The translations under genes and the position numbers were made by a program. A DNA stretch of 64,000 nt from Flavobacterium panacagri (GTDB taxonomy: Bacteria > Bacteroidota > Bacteroidia > Flavobacteriales > Flavobacteriaceae): the NCBI RefSeq assembly GCF_030378165.1, contig NZ_CP119766.1, positions 5,394,001-5,458,000 on the forward strand, read 5' to 3'. This document shows positions 48,494-56,743 of this stretch, piece after piece (positions within the stretch are counted from its first letter, which is position 1; each line of letters begins with the position of its first letter). Under the pieces are notes generated by a model that was not told the DNA's origin, ran no database searches, and saw only the letters and a program-made list of their open reading frames with translations.

Positions 48494-48520
48494 ATCCTTT
48501 ACTCGAGATTTAAGCGTTAA

Positions 48521-48630
48521 GTTTGTCATTCATTTCGATGGAGGAGAGATCATACGTAGGATTCGACAAAGATAGACGGTTTAGATTGTGGAGTTTCTTG
48601 CGTGATCCTTTGTTTCTCAGGATAACAAAA
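48521..48630. repeat. Dispersed repeat, family TTTGTCATTTCGA (copy 1)
   Basis: GTTTGTCATTCATTTCGATG on the left and TGATCCTTTGTTTCTCAGGA with TAACAAA on the right form a long imperfect inverted repeat. A second member is at 55,688-55,797. Confidence 0.6.
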
Positions 48631-48679
48631 AATGCTGAAAAAATTTTGTAATAACTCAAATTTTCTTTTGAAACCGATT

Positions 48680-48790
48680 GCCCGCGAGAGGGATAGGATC
48701 AATCCGCCGCGGCGGAGCGGATAGCCCGACAGTATTAGGGAAAGTGGGCGTATATAGACAAAGTTAAATTGCCCACTTTTTCTAATACTG
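48680..48790. repeat. GC-rich element and following hairpin
   Basis: 48,690-48,728 contains CCGCCGCGGCGGAGCGG, unusually GC-rich for this sequence, ending in GGATAGCCCGA. It is followed by a hairpin pairing CAGTATTAGGGAAAGTGGGC (48,730-48,749) with its near-complement at 48,771-48,790 (two mismatches). GGATAGC also ends the repeat at 28,770-28,848. Confidence 0.55.
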
Positions 48791-48808
48791 GCTCGCCCAA
48801 ATTAATTA

Positions 48809-48895
48809 GATAATTAGAGAATGTGGCAATTAGATAATTTTTTGAAATTCTGTATGTATTATCAAATTTTCTAATTGACACATTCTCTAATTTTC
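48809..48895. repeat. Imperfect palindrome, family AGAGAATGTGGCAATTAG
   Basis: Left arm 48,809-48,840 pairs with right arm 48,864-48,895 with a few mismatches around the central 23-nt loop. Its right end touches the stop codon of the histidine kinase gene, so it may act as its terminator. Confidence 0.75.
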
Positions 48896-50704
48896 TCATT
48901 TAAGAATGGGAATGTTGAACGTAATTCTCGTTCCTTCGCCGGGAATGGAGTTGATGAAAACGCGTCCGTTGATGTATTGGATGCGTTCTTTCATGAATAG
49001 AAGTCCCATTCCGGACTCGCTGTTGCGTTTTTTGTGGACGGAATTGATGTCGAAACCTTTTCCGTTGTCGTCGATGATGATGCTTAAAAGTGTTTCGCTG
49101 TGGGATAGCTGGACGATTATATGCGACGATTCGGCGTATTTTATGGCATTGTTGATGGCTTCTTGCGTGAGACGATAAATGTTGATCTCGATTAGGGAAT
49201 CCAGACGTCGGTCGAAATCGGTTTTGTTGTAGAAAAGGATTTCTTTTCCGGTTAGTTTTGAGAGTTCCTGCGTGAGTTTTGCCAATGAAGAAACGATTCC
49301 GTGATCGCTTAATTCGGGTGGCATTAAGTTGAAAGTTGCGGTACGGACACCTTTTATAATGTCTAGCGAAAGTTTCTTTAAATACTCAATTTTTTGTTCT
49401 GATTTTTCTCGGTCATCTAAATTAATGCTTTCTAAACTGAATTTTAAACCCGTAAGCATTTGGCCGATTCCGTCATGAATTTCTTTGGCGATTCGGTTTT
49501 GTTCGTTTTCTTGATTTTCAACGATTTTGCTTGAAATAATCTTTTGTTGATTGATTTTTTCGGTTGTGTTTTCGAGGTTTAAGCGTTCGACTTCGCGCTG
49601 TGCTTTTTTGCGTTCGGTGATGTTGAAGCAGACGATTAGAAGTTCTAATTCGTCTTTTTTGATCATGACCGGAACCATTGATAAATCAAGCCAAATAGTT
49701 TCGTTTTCTTTGTTTAAAATACTGATTTCGCCTTGCCAGCCACTTCTTTGTTTTTCGAAAATTAGGCGGTCGAAATTGGTTTGTTCTTTTTCGTCGACGG
49801 TTAAAACTTCGGAGAATTTTTTGTTGGATGAAAACTTGGTATAATTCAGCAGTTTGGCAAATTTTTCTCCAATATGAATTATAGAACCGTCAGGCGCAAT
49901 TCGGCAATACAATAAAGTATTTTCCATTGCATAATTGAGCGATTTTAATTCTTTAACCGAATTTTCTTTGATTTCGCTTAGAATTTCTGTGTCGTATGCG
50001 AGCTTTAGAGCTTTCTTTTCTGAAGATAAAAGTCTTGTAATTAATCGCTCGATTTTTTTGTTTGTAGGTTTGAAAATGAAGAAGAATTCTAAAACCAGAA
50101 TCAAAAGTGTGAACCCGAAAATCCAATATTCTATTCGGCGTTGTTCGGTTACTTTTTCGTGTGCTTCGAGATCGTATTGCGTTACAATTTGATTCATTTT
50201 AGAAAGGAAAATGCCTTCGTTTTCTAAAATAATGTTTACGAATTTTTGGTTTTCGGCAGTTGTTTTTTTCTGCTTTACATTCAGTAAAAAGGAATCGGTT
50301 GTTTGTGCAATTTTGTTGAAAATCGGATTGATTTCAAGATATAATTTAGAAAGTGTTTCTGATTTTTCTTTTGGAAAAGCCAGGCTGTCACTTCCGTTTT
50401 CGAGCGCATTTTGGTTTTTCTTCCAAAGTGCTAAAACTTCATTTAAATGCGAAATTTGTTTGGCAGAAGCGGTATCAGAAACGTAATGCAGAATCAGAAC
50501 TTCTTTGACGATTTTCTGGCTCAGCATTCGTTGTTTTCCCGAAAAATTAATGATTTTAGAGTCGCTTAACTGCTGATTCAGATTGTATTGCACTAAAATC
50601 TGACTCACAATTATGGTTAAGGCAATAGTAAGAAGCGCAAAAAAATACAGACGGCGTAAATTTTTGAACGTAATTTTGTCTTCTTCCTGATTGCTTTTCT
50701 TCAT
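48896..50704 (-). CDS. NarX-like sensor histidine kinase
   Basis: A 602-residue membrane kinase. TM1 at about 20-38 and TM2 at about 192-211 enclose a periplasmic helical sensor that begins with SGKQRMLSQKI (55-65), the same position and pattern as the nitrate-binding P-box of NarX-type proteins. A cytoplasmic PAS domain (about 255-365) follows. The HisKA_3 domain has phosphoacceptor His410 (EIHDGIGQ), and the C-terminal HATPase has NAIKYAE, DDNGKGFD and GMGLLFMKERI. The downstream output is likely the NarL/FixJ regulator at 55,985, since HisKA_3 kinases pair with such regulators. The gene overlaps a nitrite reductase-linked locus, 5 bp after the DUF4202 gene. Confidence 0.88.
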   Translation of the reverse strand: MKKSNQEEDKITFKNLRRLYFFALLTIALTIIVSQILVQYNLNQQLSDSKIINFSGKQRMLSQKIVKEVLILHYVSDTASAKQISHLNEVLALWKKNQNALENGSDSLAFPKEKSETLSKLYLEINPIFNKIAQTTDSFLLNVKQKKTTAENQKFVNIILENEGIFLSKMNQIVTQYDLEAHEKVTEQRRIEYWIFGFTLLILVLEFFFIFKPTNKKIERLITRLLSSEKKALKLAYDTEILSEIKENSVKELKSLNYAMENTLLYCRIAPDGSIIHIGEKFAKLLNYTKFSSNKKFSEVLTVDEKEQTNFDRLIFEKQRSGWQGEISILNKENETIWLDLSMVPVMIKKDELELLIVCFNITERKKAQREVERLNLENTTEKINQQKIISSKIVENQENEQNRIAKEIHDGIGQMLTGLKFSLESINLDDREKSEQKIEYLKKLSLDIIKGVRTATFNLMPPELSDHGIVSSLAKLTQELSKLTGKEILFYNKTDFDRRLDSLIEINIYRLTQEAINNAIKYAESSHIIVQLSHSETLLSIIIDDNGKGFDINSVHKKRNSESGMGLLFMKERIQYINGRVFINSIPGEGTRITFNIPILK

Positions 50705-50709
50705 ATGAA

Positions 50710-51294
50710 TTATAGTCCTAAAGAAGCTTTTATAAGATTCAGATTTTCTTCAGAATAGTTGATTTTTAAGGCCTCCTGATGCCCTTTGTCCGACATTTTG
50801 TCCCAGGTTTTTTTGATGATGTTTTTTAGTTTTTCTTCGTCGTGTTTGTGAACGAAAGGTTCTAAATAATATTCTAAAAATACGAGACAAATTATGTCTT
50901 CTAATAATTGGGTTTCGTGATCTTTTTTAAGTAATTTTTTCTCTATTAAAAAAGAAACGCGATCAATAAAAGTTTGATCGTAACCTGCTTTTTCTAGTAT
51001 TTCGGCAGTAGTTTTTGCGTGGAATTTTTTCAGTTCTTCTCGCCATTTCAAATAACCAACACGATCCATTGGATACGATTCGCGGGCAACTTTCCATCTG
51101 CAGATGTGTTGTGCTTTTGATGCGATTTGGATTTCTTCGGACGCATTGGGTTCAAACTGCATCAGTCTTTCGTACATCCTGTTGGAATACAATAATTCTT
51201 TTGGATATTCTTTGTTTTGGTCGGTTTCGATGTTTGGGTCTTGTGCGTTTTCAGCATCAATCCATTCGCTTGCTTTTTGAAAAGGTGTAGTCAT
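50710..51294 (-). CDS. DUF4202 protein of the nitrate assimilation locus
   Basis: A 194-residue soluble protein of the DUF4202 family: FQKASEWIDAENAQDPN at the N-terminus, RMYERLMQFEPNASEEIQIA, then HICRWKVARESYPMDR and YLKWREELKKFHA. The His-x-x-x-W/R pattern and two conserved acidic helices (EDIICLVFLEYYLEPF) suggest an HD-like all-helical fold, but no activity is established. It is nearly always found in nitrate/nitrite assimilation clusters, as here between nirD and the sensor kinase (gap 5 bp). Confidence 0.82.
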   Translation of the reverse strand: MTTPFQKASEWIDAENAQDPNIETDQNKEYPKELLYSNRMYERLMQFEPNASEEIQIASKAQHICRWKVARESYPMDRVGYLKWREELKKFHAKTTAEILEKAGYDQTFIDRVSFLIEKKLLKKDHETQLLEDIICLVFLEYYLEPFVHKHDEEKLKNIIKKTWDKMSDKGHQEALKINYSEENLNLIKASLGL

Positions 51295-51344
51295 TTTTTG
51301 GCTTGATAATAGAATTTCAAAGATACGGAATTAAGTTTTTTTTT

Positions 51345-51428
51345 CGCCACGAATTCACGAATGAAAACGAATTATATTAGTGAAATTAATGACACAAATT
51401 GAACACAATGATTCGTGAATTCGTGGCG
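51345..51428. repeat. Perfect 18-bp palindrome, family CCACGAATTCACGAAT (copy 2)
   Basis: CGCCACGAATTCACGAAT (51,345-51,362) pairs exactly with 51,411-51,428, with a 48-nt loop. The arms are almost identical to those at 44,993-45,067. It lies between nirD and the DUF4202 gene. Confidence 0.85.
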
Positions 51429-51443
51429 GAAGAAAATATTCAT

Positions 51444-51821
51444 TTAATCTACAAATCCAACGAAAACTTCATTTTCAACAATCTTAATTGGATAAGTTGC
51501 AATGCTATATTCTTCGCCGTTTAGGTTTGAACCATCAACTAATGAAAATGTTTTTTTATGCATTGGGCAGGCGATTTTTGGGATATCGTCGGCAGAACCT
51601 GTCATTCCTCTTGAAAGCACCATTTCCATTTTGTGCGGACAGGCGTTTTGGCAGGCGTACCATTCGTTGCGACGGGTGAAATTGAAAATGGCGATTTGTT
51701 TGTTTTTGTATTTGATGCATCCGCCTCGGTTGGTTGGAAAATCTTCTACTTTACCTGCTTTGAACCAAATTGTAGCATCACTCGCATGAACTGTTTCGTA
51801 TTGATTTAAGATTTCTTCCAT
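51444..51821 (-). CDS. nirD: Nitrite reductase small subunit (Rieske-type NirD)
   Basis: A 125-residue subunit of the assimilatory NADH-nitrite reductase. Unlike E. coli NirD, which has lost its cluster ligands, this protein retains both Rieske motifs: CPHKM at about 62-66 and CPMHKKTF at about 86-93, with 18 residues between the first His and second Cys. It should therefore bind a [2Fe-2S] cluster and take part in electron transfer. It follows nirB on the same strand after 225 bp containing a palindrome, so expression may be partly uncoupled. Confidence 0.9.
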   Translation of the reverse strand: MEEILNQYETVHASDATIWFKAGKVEDFPTNRGGCIKYKNKQIAIFNFTRRNEWYACQNACPHKMEMVLSRGMTGSADDIPKIACPMHKKTFSLVDGSNLNGEEYSIATYPIKIVENEVFVGFVD

Positions 51822-51961
51822 TTTGATTGAGTTTTGATTTCCTGTTTCTTAGCCCTCTTTTTACAATCATGAGAGTTATGATGGCGCAGTAAAAAAGAGG
51901 GTAAGAAGGACAGCAAACGTTTAATGATTTTTTTTCTTTTTTTGGAGCTTTATTGTGGTTT

Positions 51962-52038
51962 GCCACAAAGGCGCAAAGGCGCTAAGTTTTTTTTAAAGTT
52001 TTTTTATTTTGACTTTGCGACTTTGCGTCTTTGTGGCA
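51962..52038. repeat. Palindrome, family GCCACAAAGGCGC (copy 2)
   Basis: GCCACAAAGGCGCAAAGGCG on the left pairs with CTTTGCGACTTTGCGTC and TTTGTGGC on the right with few mismatches. It ends immediately before the nirB stop and lies between nirB and nirD. Confidence 0.75.
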
Positions 52039-52046
52039 ATTTTTTT

Positions 52047-54560
52047 TTAAGACCAAGCTTTTGGCATTTTTTGATCTCTAAGAGGAACAAAAACGGCATT
52101 GTCGTCTTTTTCTTCAGAGTTTATAAAGTGATTGAAACGTTTTAATAATCTTGGTTTTTCCAGCACTTGTTTCCATTCGCATTCGAAAGTGTTTACTAAA
52201 GTCTGCATTTCGGCTTCTAATGTTTCGCAGATTCCTAGGCTGTCTTCGATAATTACTTCTTTTAAGTATTCTAAACCTCCATCTAGTTTTTCTAACCAAG
52301 TTGAAGTTCGGATCAGCGGGCCGGCGGTGCGGATGTAATACATTAAGAATCTATCCATGTATTTGATTACGGTTTCTTTGTCGATTTTCTCGGCTAATAA
52401 AACGGCATGTTTTGGGTTTGCACCGCCATTTCCTGCGATGTATAAATTCCATCCGCCTTCGACAGCGATTAATCCGAAATCTTTTCCACGGGCTTCTGCG
52501 CATTCGCGAATGCAGGCCGAAACACCACCTTTTAATTTATGCGGAGAACGAATTCCTTTATATCTGTTTTCTAATTCGATAGCAAATCCTGCGCTGTCAT
52601 CCATTCCATAACGGCACCACGCATTTCCGACACAGCTTTTTACGGCACGAAGGGATTTTCCGTAAGCGTGACCGCTTTCAAAACCATTGTCTATTAATAT
52701 TTTCCAGATTTTTGGTAAATCACTTAAGTGTGCTCCAAATAAATCGACTCTTTGCGCTCCGGTTATTTTAGTGTATAAATCGAATTGTTTGGCTACTTCG
52801 CCAATTACGATTAATTTCTCTGCAGTAATTTCTCCTCCTGCAACTCTTGGAACTACAGAATAAGTTCCGTTTCGTTGAATATTTGCTAAGAATCTGTCGT
52901 TTGTATCTTGCGTGGTAACGTGTTTGTTTGCTGTATCATTGTAAATACTTGAGAAGATTGAAGCTACCACAGGTTTGCAAATCTCGCAACCGTCACCTTT
53001 TCCGTGATGATCCAAAACATCGTAGAAATTCTCGTATTTGTTGATTTTTACCAAATCGAATAATTCCTGACGATTGTAGTTGAAATGCTCGCAGATAACT
53101 TCTTTTACTTCTTTTCCTAGAGATTTTTGAGTCGCTTTTACCAAATCTGAAACCATTGGTTTACATCCTCCGCATCCTGAAGTTGCTTTTGTTGCTTTAA
53201 CGACATCTGATAGTGAAGAACAGCTTTCGTCTAAAATCTTACAGCAGATCGCGCCTTTGGTAACATTTTCGCAAGAACAAATTACGGCTGTTTCTGGCAA
53301 ATCCATTACGCTTCCTAAAGAAGAACCTTCAGAACCGTCGCGAGAACCTAAAATCAAATCTTCTGGATTTTTTGGCAAAGCCATTGCGTTGCTGTAAATC
53401 TGGAAAAGTGAATTATAATCGCTTGAATCGCCAACTAAAATTCCGCCTAAAAGGGTTTTAGAATCTTTGGTAACGTTGATTCTTTTATAAATTCCGCTTA
53501 ATTTATTCTCATAAATAATGGCGGTTACATTTTCATTTTCGATAAAAGGATCGCCAAAACTCGCTACTTCAACACCAATTAATTTCAATTGTGTCGACAT
53601 ATCGATGGTTTCTCTCATGGTTTTATCGCCATTTAAGATTTGCTCGGCCGCAACATCGGCCATTTCGTAACCTGGAGCAACCAATCCGTAAATGTTCTGG
53701 TTGTAAAGTGCTACTTCTCCAATCGCAAAAATAGAAGGATCTGATGTCTGCATTTGATTGTTTACCACAACACCTCCTCGTAAACCAACTTCAAGTCCTG
53801 AAATTCTTGCCAGTTCGTCGCGAGGTTTGATTCCGGCAGATATAACCAACATGTCTACTTTTAACAATTCGTCGTTTGCAAACATCATTCCCGTTATACT
53901 TTCTTTACCGTCAATATATTGGGTTGCTTTGTTAAGATGAATTCCGATGTTTAATTCTTCAATTTTAGCTTGCAACATATCACTTGCGCCTTGATCCAAT
54001 TGTCTCGGCATTAAACGTGGCGCAAATTCCACCACATGCGGATTCAATCCTAAATCACGAACCGCTTTTGCGGCTTCTAATCCTAATAAACCGCCACCTA
54101 AAACTGCAGCTTCGGTTGCACCTTTTATTTTTATTTTTTTGGCGTAAGCCATAATCGCGTCAAGATCTTCGATGGTTCTGTATACAAAAACACCTTCTTT
54201 TTCAACTCCGTCAATTGGAGGTACAAAAGCAGAAGAGCCTGTAGCTAAAACTAAGTAGTCGTACGTATGGGTTTTCTCTAAATGCGTATGTATTGTTTTT
54301 TGATCACGATTAATATCTGTAATTAGTTCCGATGTATTCAGAATAATATTGTTTTCTGCGTACCATTCGGTTGTTGATAATGATAAATCGTCAGCTGTTT
54401 TTCCTCCAAAGTATTCGCTTAAATGAACGCGATCGTAAGCGCGCCTTGGTTCTTCTCCAAATACTGTGATTTGATACTTTTCTTGTCCTGATTTTGCAAT
54501 GAATTTTTCGCAAAATTTATAACCAACCATGCCGTTTCCAACTACTATTACTCTAATCAT
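52047..54560 (-). CDS. nirB: Nitrite reductase large subunit
   Basis: An 837-residue NADH-dependent assimilatory nitrite reductase that reduces nitrite to ammonium. N-terminal FAD/NAD Rossmann domains: VVVGNGMVGYKF at 5-16 and VLGGGLLGLEAAK near 150. Two BFD-like [2Fe-2S] elements: CSCENVTKG with GCGGCKP, then CEHFNYN with GCEICKP. Nitrite/sulfite reductase half-domain and the siroheme-[4Fe-4S] ligands SCVGNAWCR (C-x5-C) and ACIRECAE (C-x3-C). Full length and apparently active. The upstream region carries the periodic operator at 54,573-54,620. It heads a leftward group with nirD, DUF4202 and the NarX-like kinase. Confidence 0.95.
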   Translation of the reverse strand: MIRVIVVGNGMVGYKFCEKFIAKSGQEKYQITVFGEEPRRAYDRVHLSEYFGGKTADDLSLSTTEWYAENNIILNTSELITDINRDQKTIHTHLEKTHTYDYLVLATGSSAFVPPIDGVEKEGVFVYRTIEDLDAIMAYAKKIKIKGATEAAVLGGGLLGLEAAKAVRDLGLNPHVVEFAPRLMPRQLDQGASDMLQAKIEELNIGIHLNKATQYIDGKESITGMMFANDELLKVDMLVISAGIKPRDELARISGLEVGLRGGVVVNNQMQTSDPSIFAIGEVALYNQNIYGLVAPGYEMADVAAEQILNGDKTMRETIDMSTQLKLIGVEVASFGDPFIENENVTAIIYENKLSGIYKRINVTKDSKTLLGGILVGDSSDYNSLFQIYSNAMALPKNPEDLILGSRDGSEGSSLGSVMDLPETAVICSCENVTKGAICCKILDESCSSLSDVVKATKATSGCGGCKPMVSDLVKATQKSLGKEVKEVICEHFNYNRQELFDLVKINKYENFYDVLDHHGKGDGCEICKPVVASIFSSIYNDTANKHVTTQDTNDRFLANIQRNGTYSVVPRVAGGEITAEKLIVIGEVAKQFDLYTKITGAQRVDLFGAHLSDLPKIWKILIDNGFESGHAYGKSLRAVKSCVGNAWCRYGMDDSAGFAIELENRYKGIRSPHKLKGGVSACIRECAEARGKDFGLIAVEGGWNLYIAGNGGANPKHAVLLAEKIDKETVIKYMDRFLMYYIRTAGPLIRTSTWLEKLDGGLEYLKEVIIEDSLGICETLEAEMQTLVNTFECEWKQVLEKPRLLKRFNHFINSEEKDDNAVFVPLRDQKMPKAWS

Positions 54561-54572
54561 GATTTCTTTAAT

Positions 54573-54620
54573 TAAGTATTACTACGCAAATATAAGTATT
54601 TATACTTATAAAAATACGTA
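54573..54620. promoter_or_regulatory. Periodic operator upstream of nirB
   Basis: Half-sites TAAGTA, TACGCA, TAAGTA and TACTTA begin at 54,573, 54,583, 54,593 and 54,603, exactly every 10 bp, followed by TACGTA at 54,615. The strongest pair is TAAGTATTTATACTTA (54,593-54,608). On the minus strand TATATTTG (54,594-54,587) and TAAATTTG (54,629-54,622) are possible -7 elements, but I could not find matching TTG boxes. Confidence 0.65.
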
Positions 54621-54828
54621 ACAAATTTATTTTTTTAAGTAGATATTAATTCTGCTTGCTACGTATTTTGCCATAATCTATTACGTAGTCTAGGTTTTTG
54701 GTAAATTTGAAGATTGTCAATTATGTCAAATTTGAAAAGATTCTAAATAACGATTTCAAAAAAATGTCGTAAATTCATAAGAATTTTATAGGTGTTTTAG
54801 CAGAAAGCACATTCCAAATACAAATAGT

Positions 54829-55608
54829 ATGAAAAAAATAATACCACTTTTGCTTTTACTGTCTTTGATGGTGAGCTGTAAAACTTCAGCAGGCAAAACT
54901 TCAGAGACAAAAGAAACTGCTCAACAAGGAGTAAATCAGGACGATATGAATTTTTATTTTAAAGCAACTGGAAACGAGCCATTTTGGGGAGTTAAAATTG
55001 GAAATGAAAATATTGTTTTTACCTCATTAATTCAAGGGAAAGAAAGTATCACTTTTCCTGCGGTTGATGCCATCAGGGCTATGGACGCGAATGTAAAAAT
55101 GTATAAGGTAAGCAATGAAACTGCTTCCGGAATTATTACGATTCAGCAGTTGGATTGTCAGGATTCGATGTCCGGTACGATTTCGCCTTATAGCGTGAAA
55201 GTTGAAATAAAAAATAACTCTGAATTAGAATTTAAAAAACTCAGCGGTTGCGGAAAGTATATTACAGATTATCGTCTTCATGATATCTGGGTTTTGGAAG
55301 AATTAAATGGTTACAAAGTTTTTGCAACTGATTTCCAAAAAGAATTTCCTCGAATTGAAATTAATTCGGCTGAAAATAGATTTTCTGGTTATGGTGGCTG
55401 TAATGCAATAAGCGGTACTATTTTCTATGAAAAAGATTTATTAAGATTTTCAAAGGTTCTTTCTACTCTTATGGCTTGTCCTCAAGGAAATAAAGAAAAT
55501 GAGTTTACTAAAGCGTTGCAGAGCACAACTACCTATTCTATAGGCAATAATCAATTGATTTTGTCCAATCCTTCTGGGAAATTGGCTGTTTTTAAGAAGG
55601 TCGATTAA
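54829..55608 (+). CDS. META-domain lipoprotein
   Basis: A 259-residue lipoprotein with a lipobox LMVSC (Cys at about 17). The first domain (about 40-130) begins FKATGNEPFWGVKIG and matches COG3650-type small periplasmic domains. The second (about 150-259) is a META/HslJ domain: DIWVLEELNGYKV, FSGYGGCNAISGTIFYE and STLMACPQGNKENEFTKAL. Proteins of this type sit in the outer membrane or periplasm and have been linked to stress tolerance. Divergent from nirB with about 270 bp between starts. No sign of belonging to the nitrate regulon beyond location. Confidence 0.85.
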   Translation: MKKIIPLLLLLSLMVSCKTSAGKTSETKETAQQGVNQDDMNFYFKATGNEPFWGVKIGNENIVFTSLIQGKESITFPAVDAIRAMDANVKMYKVSNETASGIITIQQLDCQDSMSGTISPYSVKVEIKNNSELEFKKLSGCGKYITDYRLHDIWVLEELNGYKVFATDFQKEFPRIEINSAENRFSGYGGCNAISGTIFYEKDLLRFSKVLSTLMACPQGNKENEFTKALQSTTTYSIGNNQLILSNPSGKLAVFKKVD

Positions 55609-55687
55609 AAGTTTTGTTTGTTTTGTTTACTTCGTCTGTTCGTCTTTCAGCCTTGGGTTAGGTTTAAAGTTTCATGTTGCTGTTGTC

Positions 55688-55797
55688 ATTTCGACTGAAA
55701 GGAGAAATCGCGATAGTTTGTCGACAAAGATTGGCGATATTCCAAGCGGAATTACTTGTACGATTCCTTGTTCCTCGGAATTGACAGATACTACGCA
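55688..55797. repeat. Dispersed repeat, family TTTGTCATTTCGA (copy 2)
   Basis: TTGTCATTTCGACTGAAAGG and ATTCCTTGTTCCTCGGAATT form the left and right ends of an imperfect inverted element with a central TTTGTCGACAAAG palindrome. It matches the element at 48,521-48,630. Confidence 0.6.
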
Positions 55798-55984
55798 AAT
55801 AACTTTGTCAAAGTTCAAAACTTTGACAAAGTTCTCATCCACGACTTTGGAATTTTGTCCCGAAGCTTCGGGATCAACATTAGAAATTTTAATATTGGGA
55901 TTTACTTTTAAAAAAAGTACGTATATTAGCGTCTTCGTTATAGATGAATATACGTAAAAATCGAAAATCTAAATTAAGTAAATT

Positions 55985-56644
55985 ATGAGTAATATCATTC
56001 GTGTAGTATTAGCAGATGACCATGTTTTTGTTCGAGACGGAATCAAATCTTTACTGGAAAACGAAGCAAACATTGAGGTTGTGGGCGAAGCAATCGATGG
56101 TGCCGATGCACTTGATGTTGTTGCCGAAACCAAACCCGATTTACTTATAGCCGATATTCGTATGCCAAACTTAACCGGTATCGAACTAGTAGAAAAACTT
56201 AGAAGCGAAAGCAACGATATAAAAATTATCATGCTTTCGATGCACGAATCAGAAGAATATGTATTGAAATCGATAAAAGCTGGTGCTGACGGATATTTAT
56301 TAAAAGGATCTTCTAAAGAAGAATTCTTAAAAGCACTTCATACAGTTTCAGCTGGCGGAAAATATTTCAGTGGCGATATTTCTTCCATCTTAATTGGTCA
56401 GTTAACAAATCCGTCTAATTCATTAGAAACGAAGCAAAACTTAAGCGACGAGATGATGATTACCAAAAGAGAAAAAGAAATCTTAACATTATTATTATCT
56501 GGAAAAGGAAACAAAGAAATCGCCGAAGCGCTTGACATCAGCAAACGAACTGCTGAAGTACACCGTTTTAACCTAATGAAAAAGCTGAAAGTGAAAAACT
56601 TGATGGAACTTTCTAACAAAGCAACCGAGTATTCTTTAATCTAA
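55985..56644 (+). CDS. NarL/FixJ-family response regulator
   Basis: A 219-residue two-component regulator. Receiver domain about 5-120: acidic pocket Asp11/Asp12 (LADDH), phosphoacceptor Asp57 (LLIADIRMP), and the switch lysine in LLKGSS. LuxR-type helix-turn-helix about 155-205: ITKREKEILTLLLSGKG, NKEIAEALDISKRTAEVHRF. The likely partner kinase is the NarX-like protein at 48,896, encoded 5 kb away in the same locus. narK follows after 99 bp with a strong copy of the periodic operator between them. Single TACGTA half-sites are found at 55,918 and 55,951 upstream of its own start. Confidence 0.88.
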   Translation: MSNIIRVVLADDHVFVRDGIKSLLENEANIEVVGEAIDGADALDVVAETKPDLLIADIRMPNLTGIELVEKLRSESNDIKIIMLSMHESEEYVLKSIKAGADGYLLKGSSKEEFLKALHTVSAGGKYFSGDISSILIGQLTNPSNSLETKQNLSDEMMITKREKEILTLLLSGKGNKEIAEALDISKRTAEVHRFNLMKKLKVKNLMELSNKATEYSLI

Positions 56645-56650
56645 AAAAAA

Positions 56651-56666
56651 TACGTATAAATACGTA
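56651..56666. promoter_or_regulatory. Perfect regulon operator upstream of narK
   Basis: TACGTATAAATACGTA: two TACGTA half-sites separated by TAAA, so their starts are 10 bp apart. Same pattern as at nirB and between crp and nasA. Confidence 0.7.
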
Positions 56667-56743
56667 ATTATTTTTAAAAAACTGCGTTTTAGCAGGTTTT
56701 AACTAAGTTATAGTACTTATTTTTACATAAAAATATAAGTGCT

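Noticed and set aside
54587..54594. TATATTTG as a definite nirB promoter
   Set aside because: No TTG element at the right distance was found, so it is mentioned only as a possibility.
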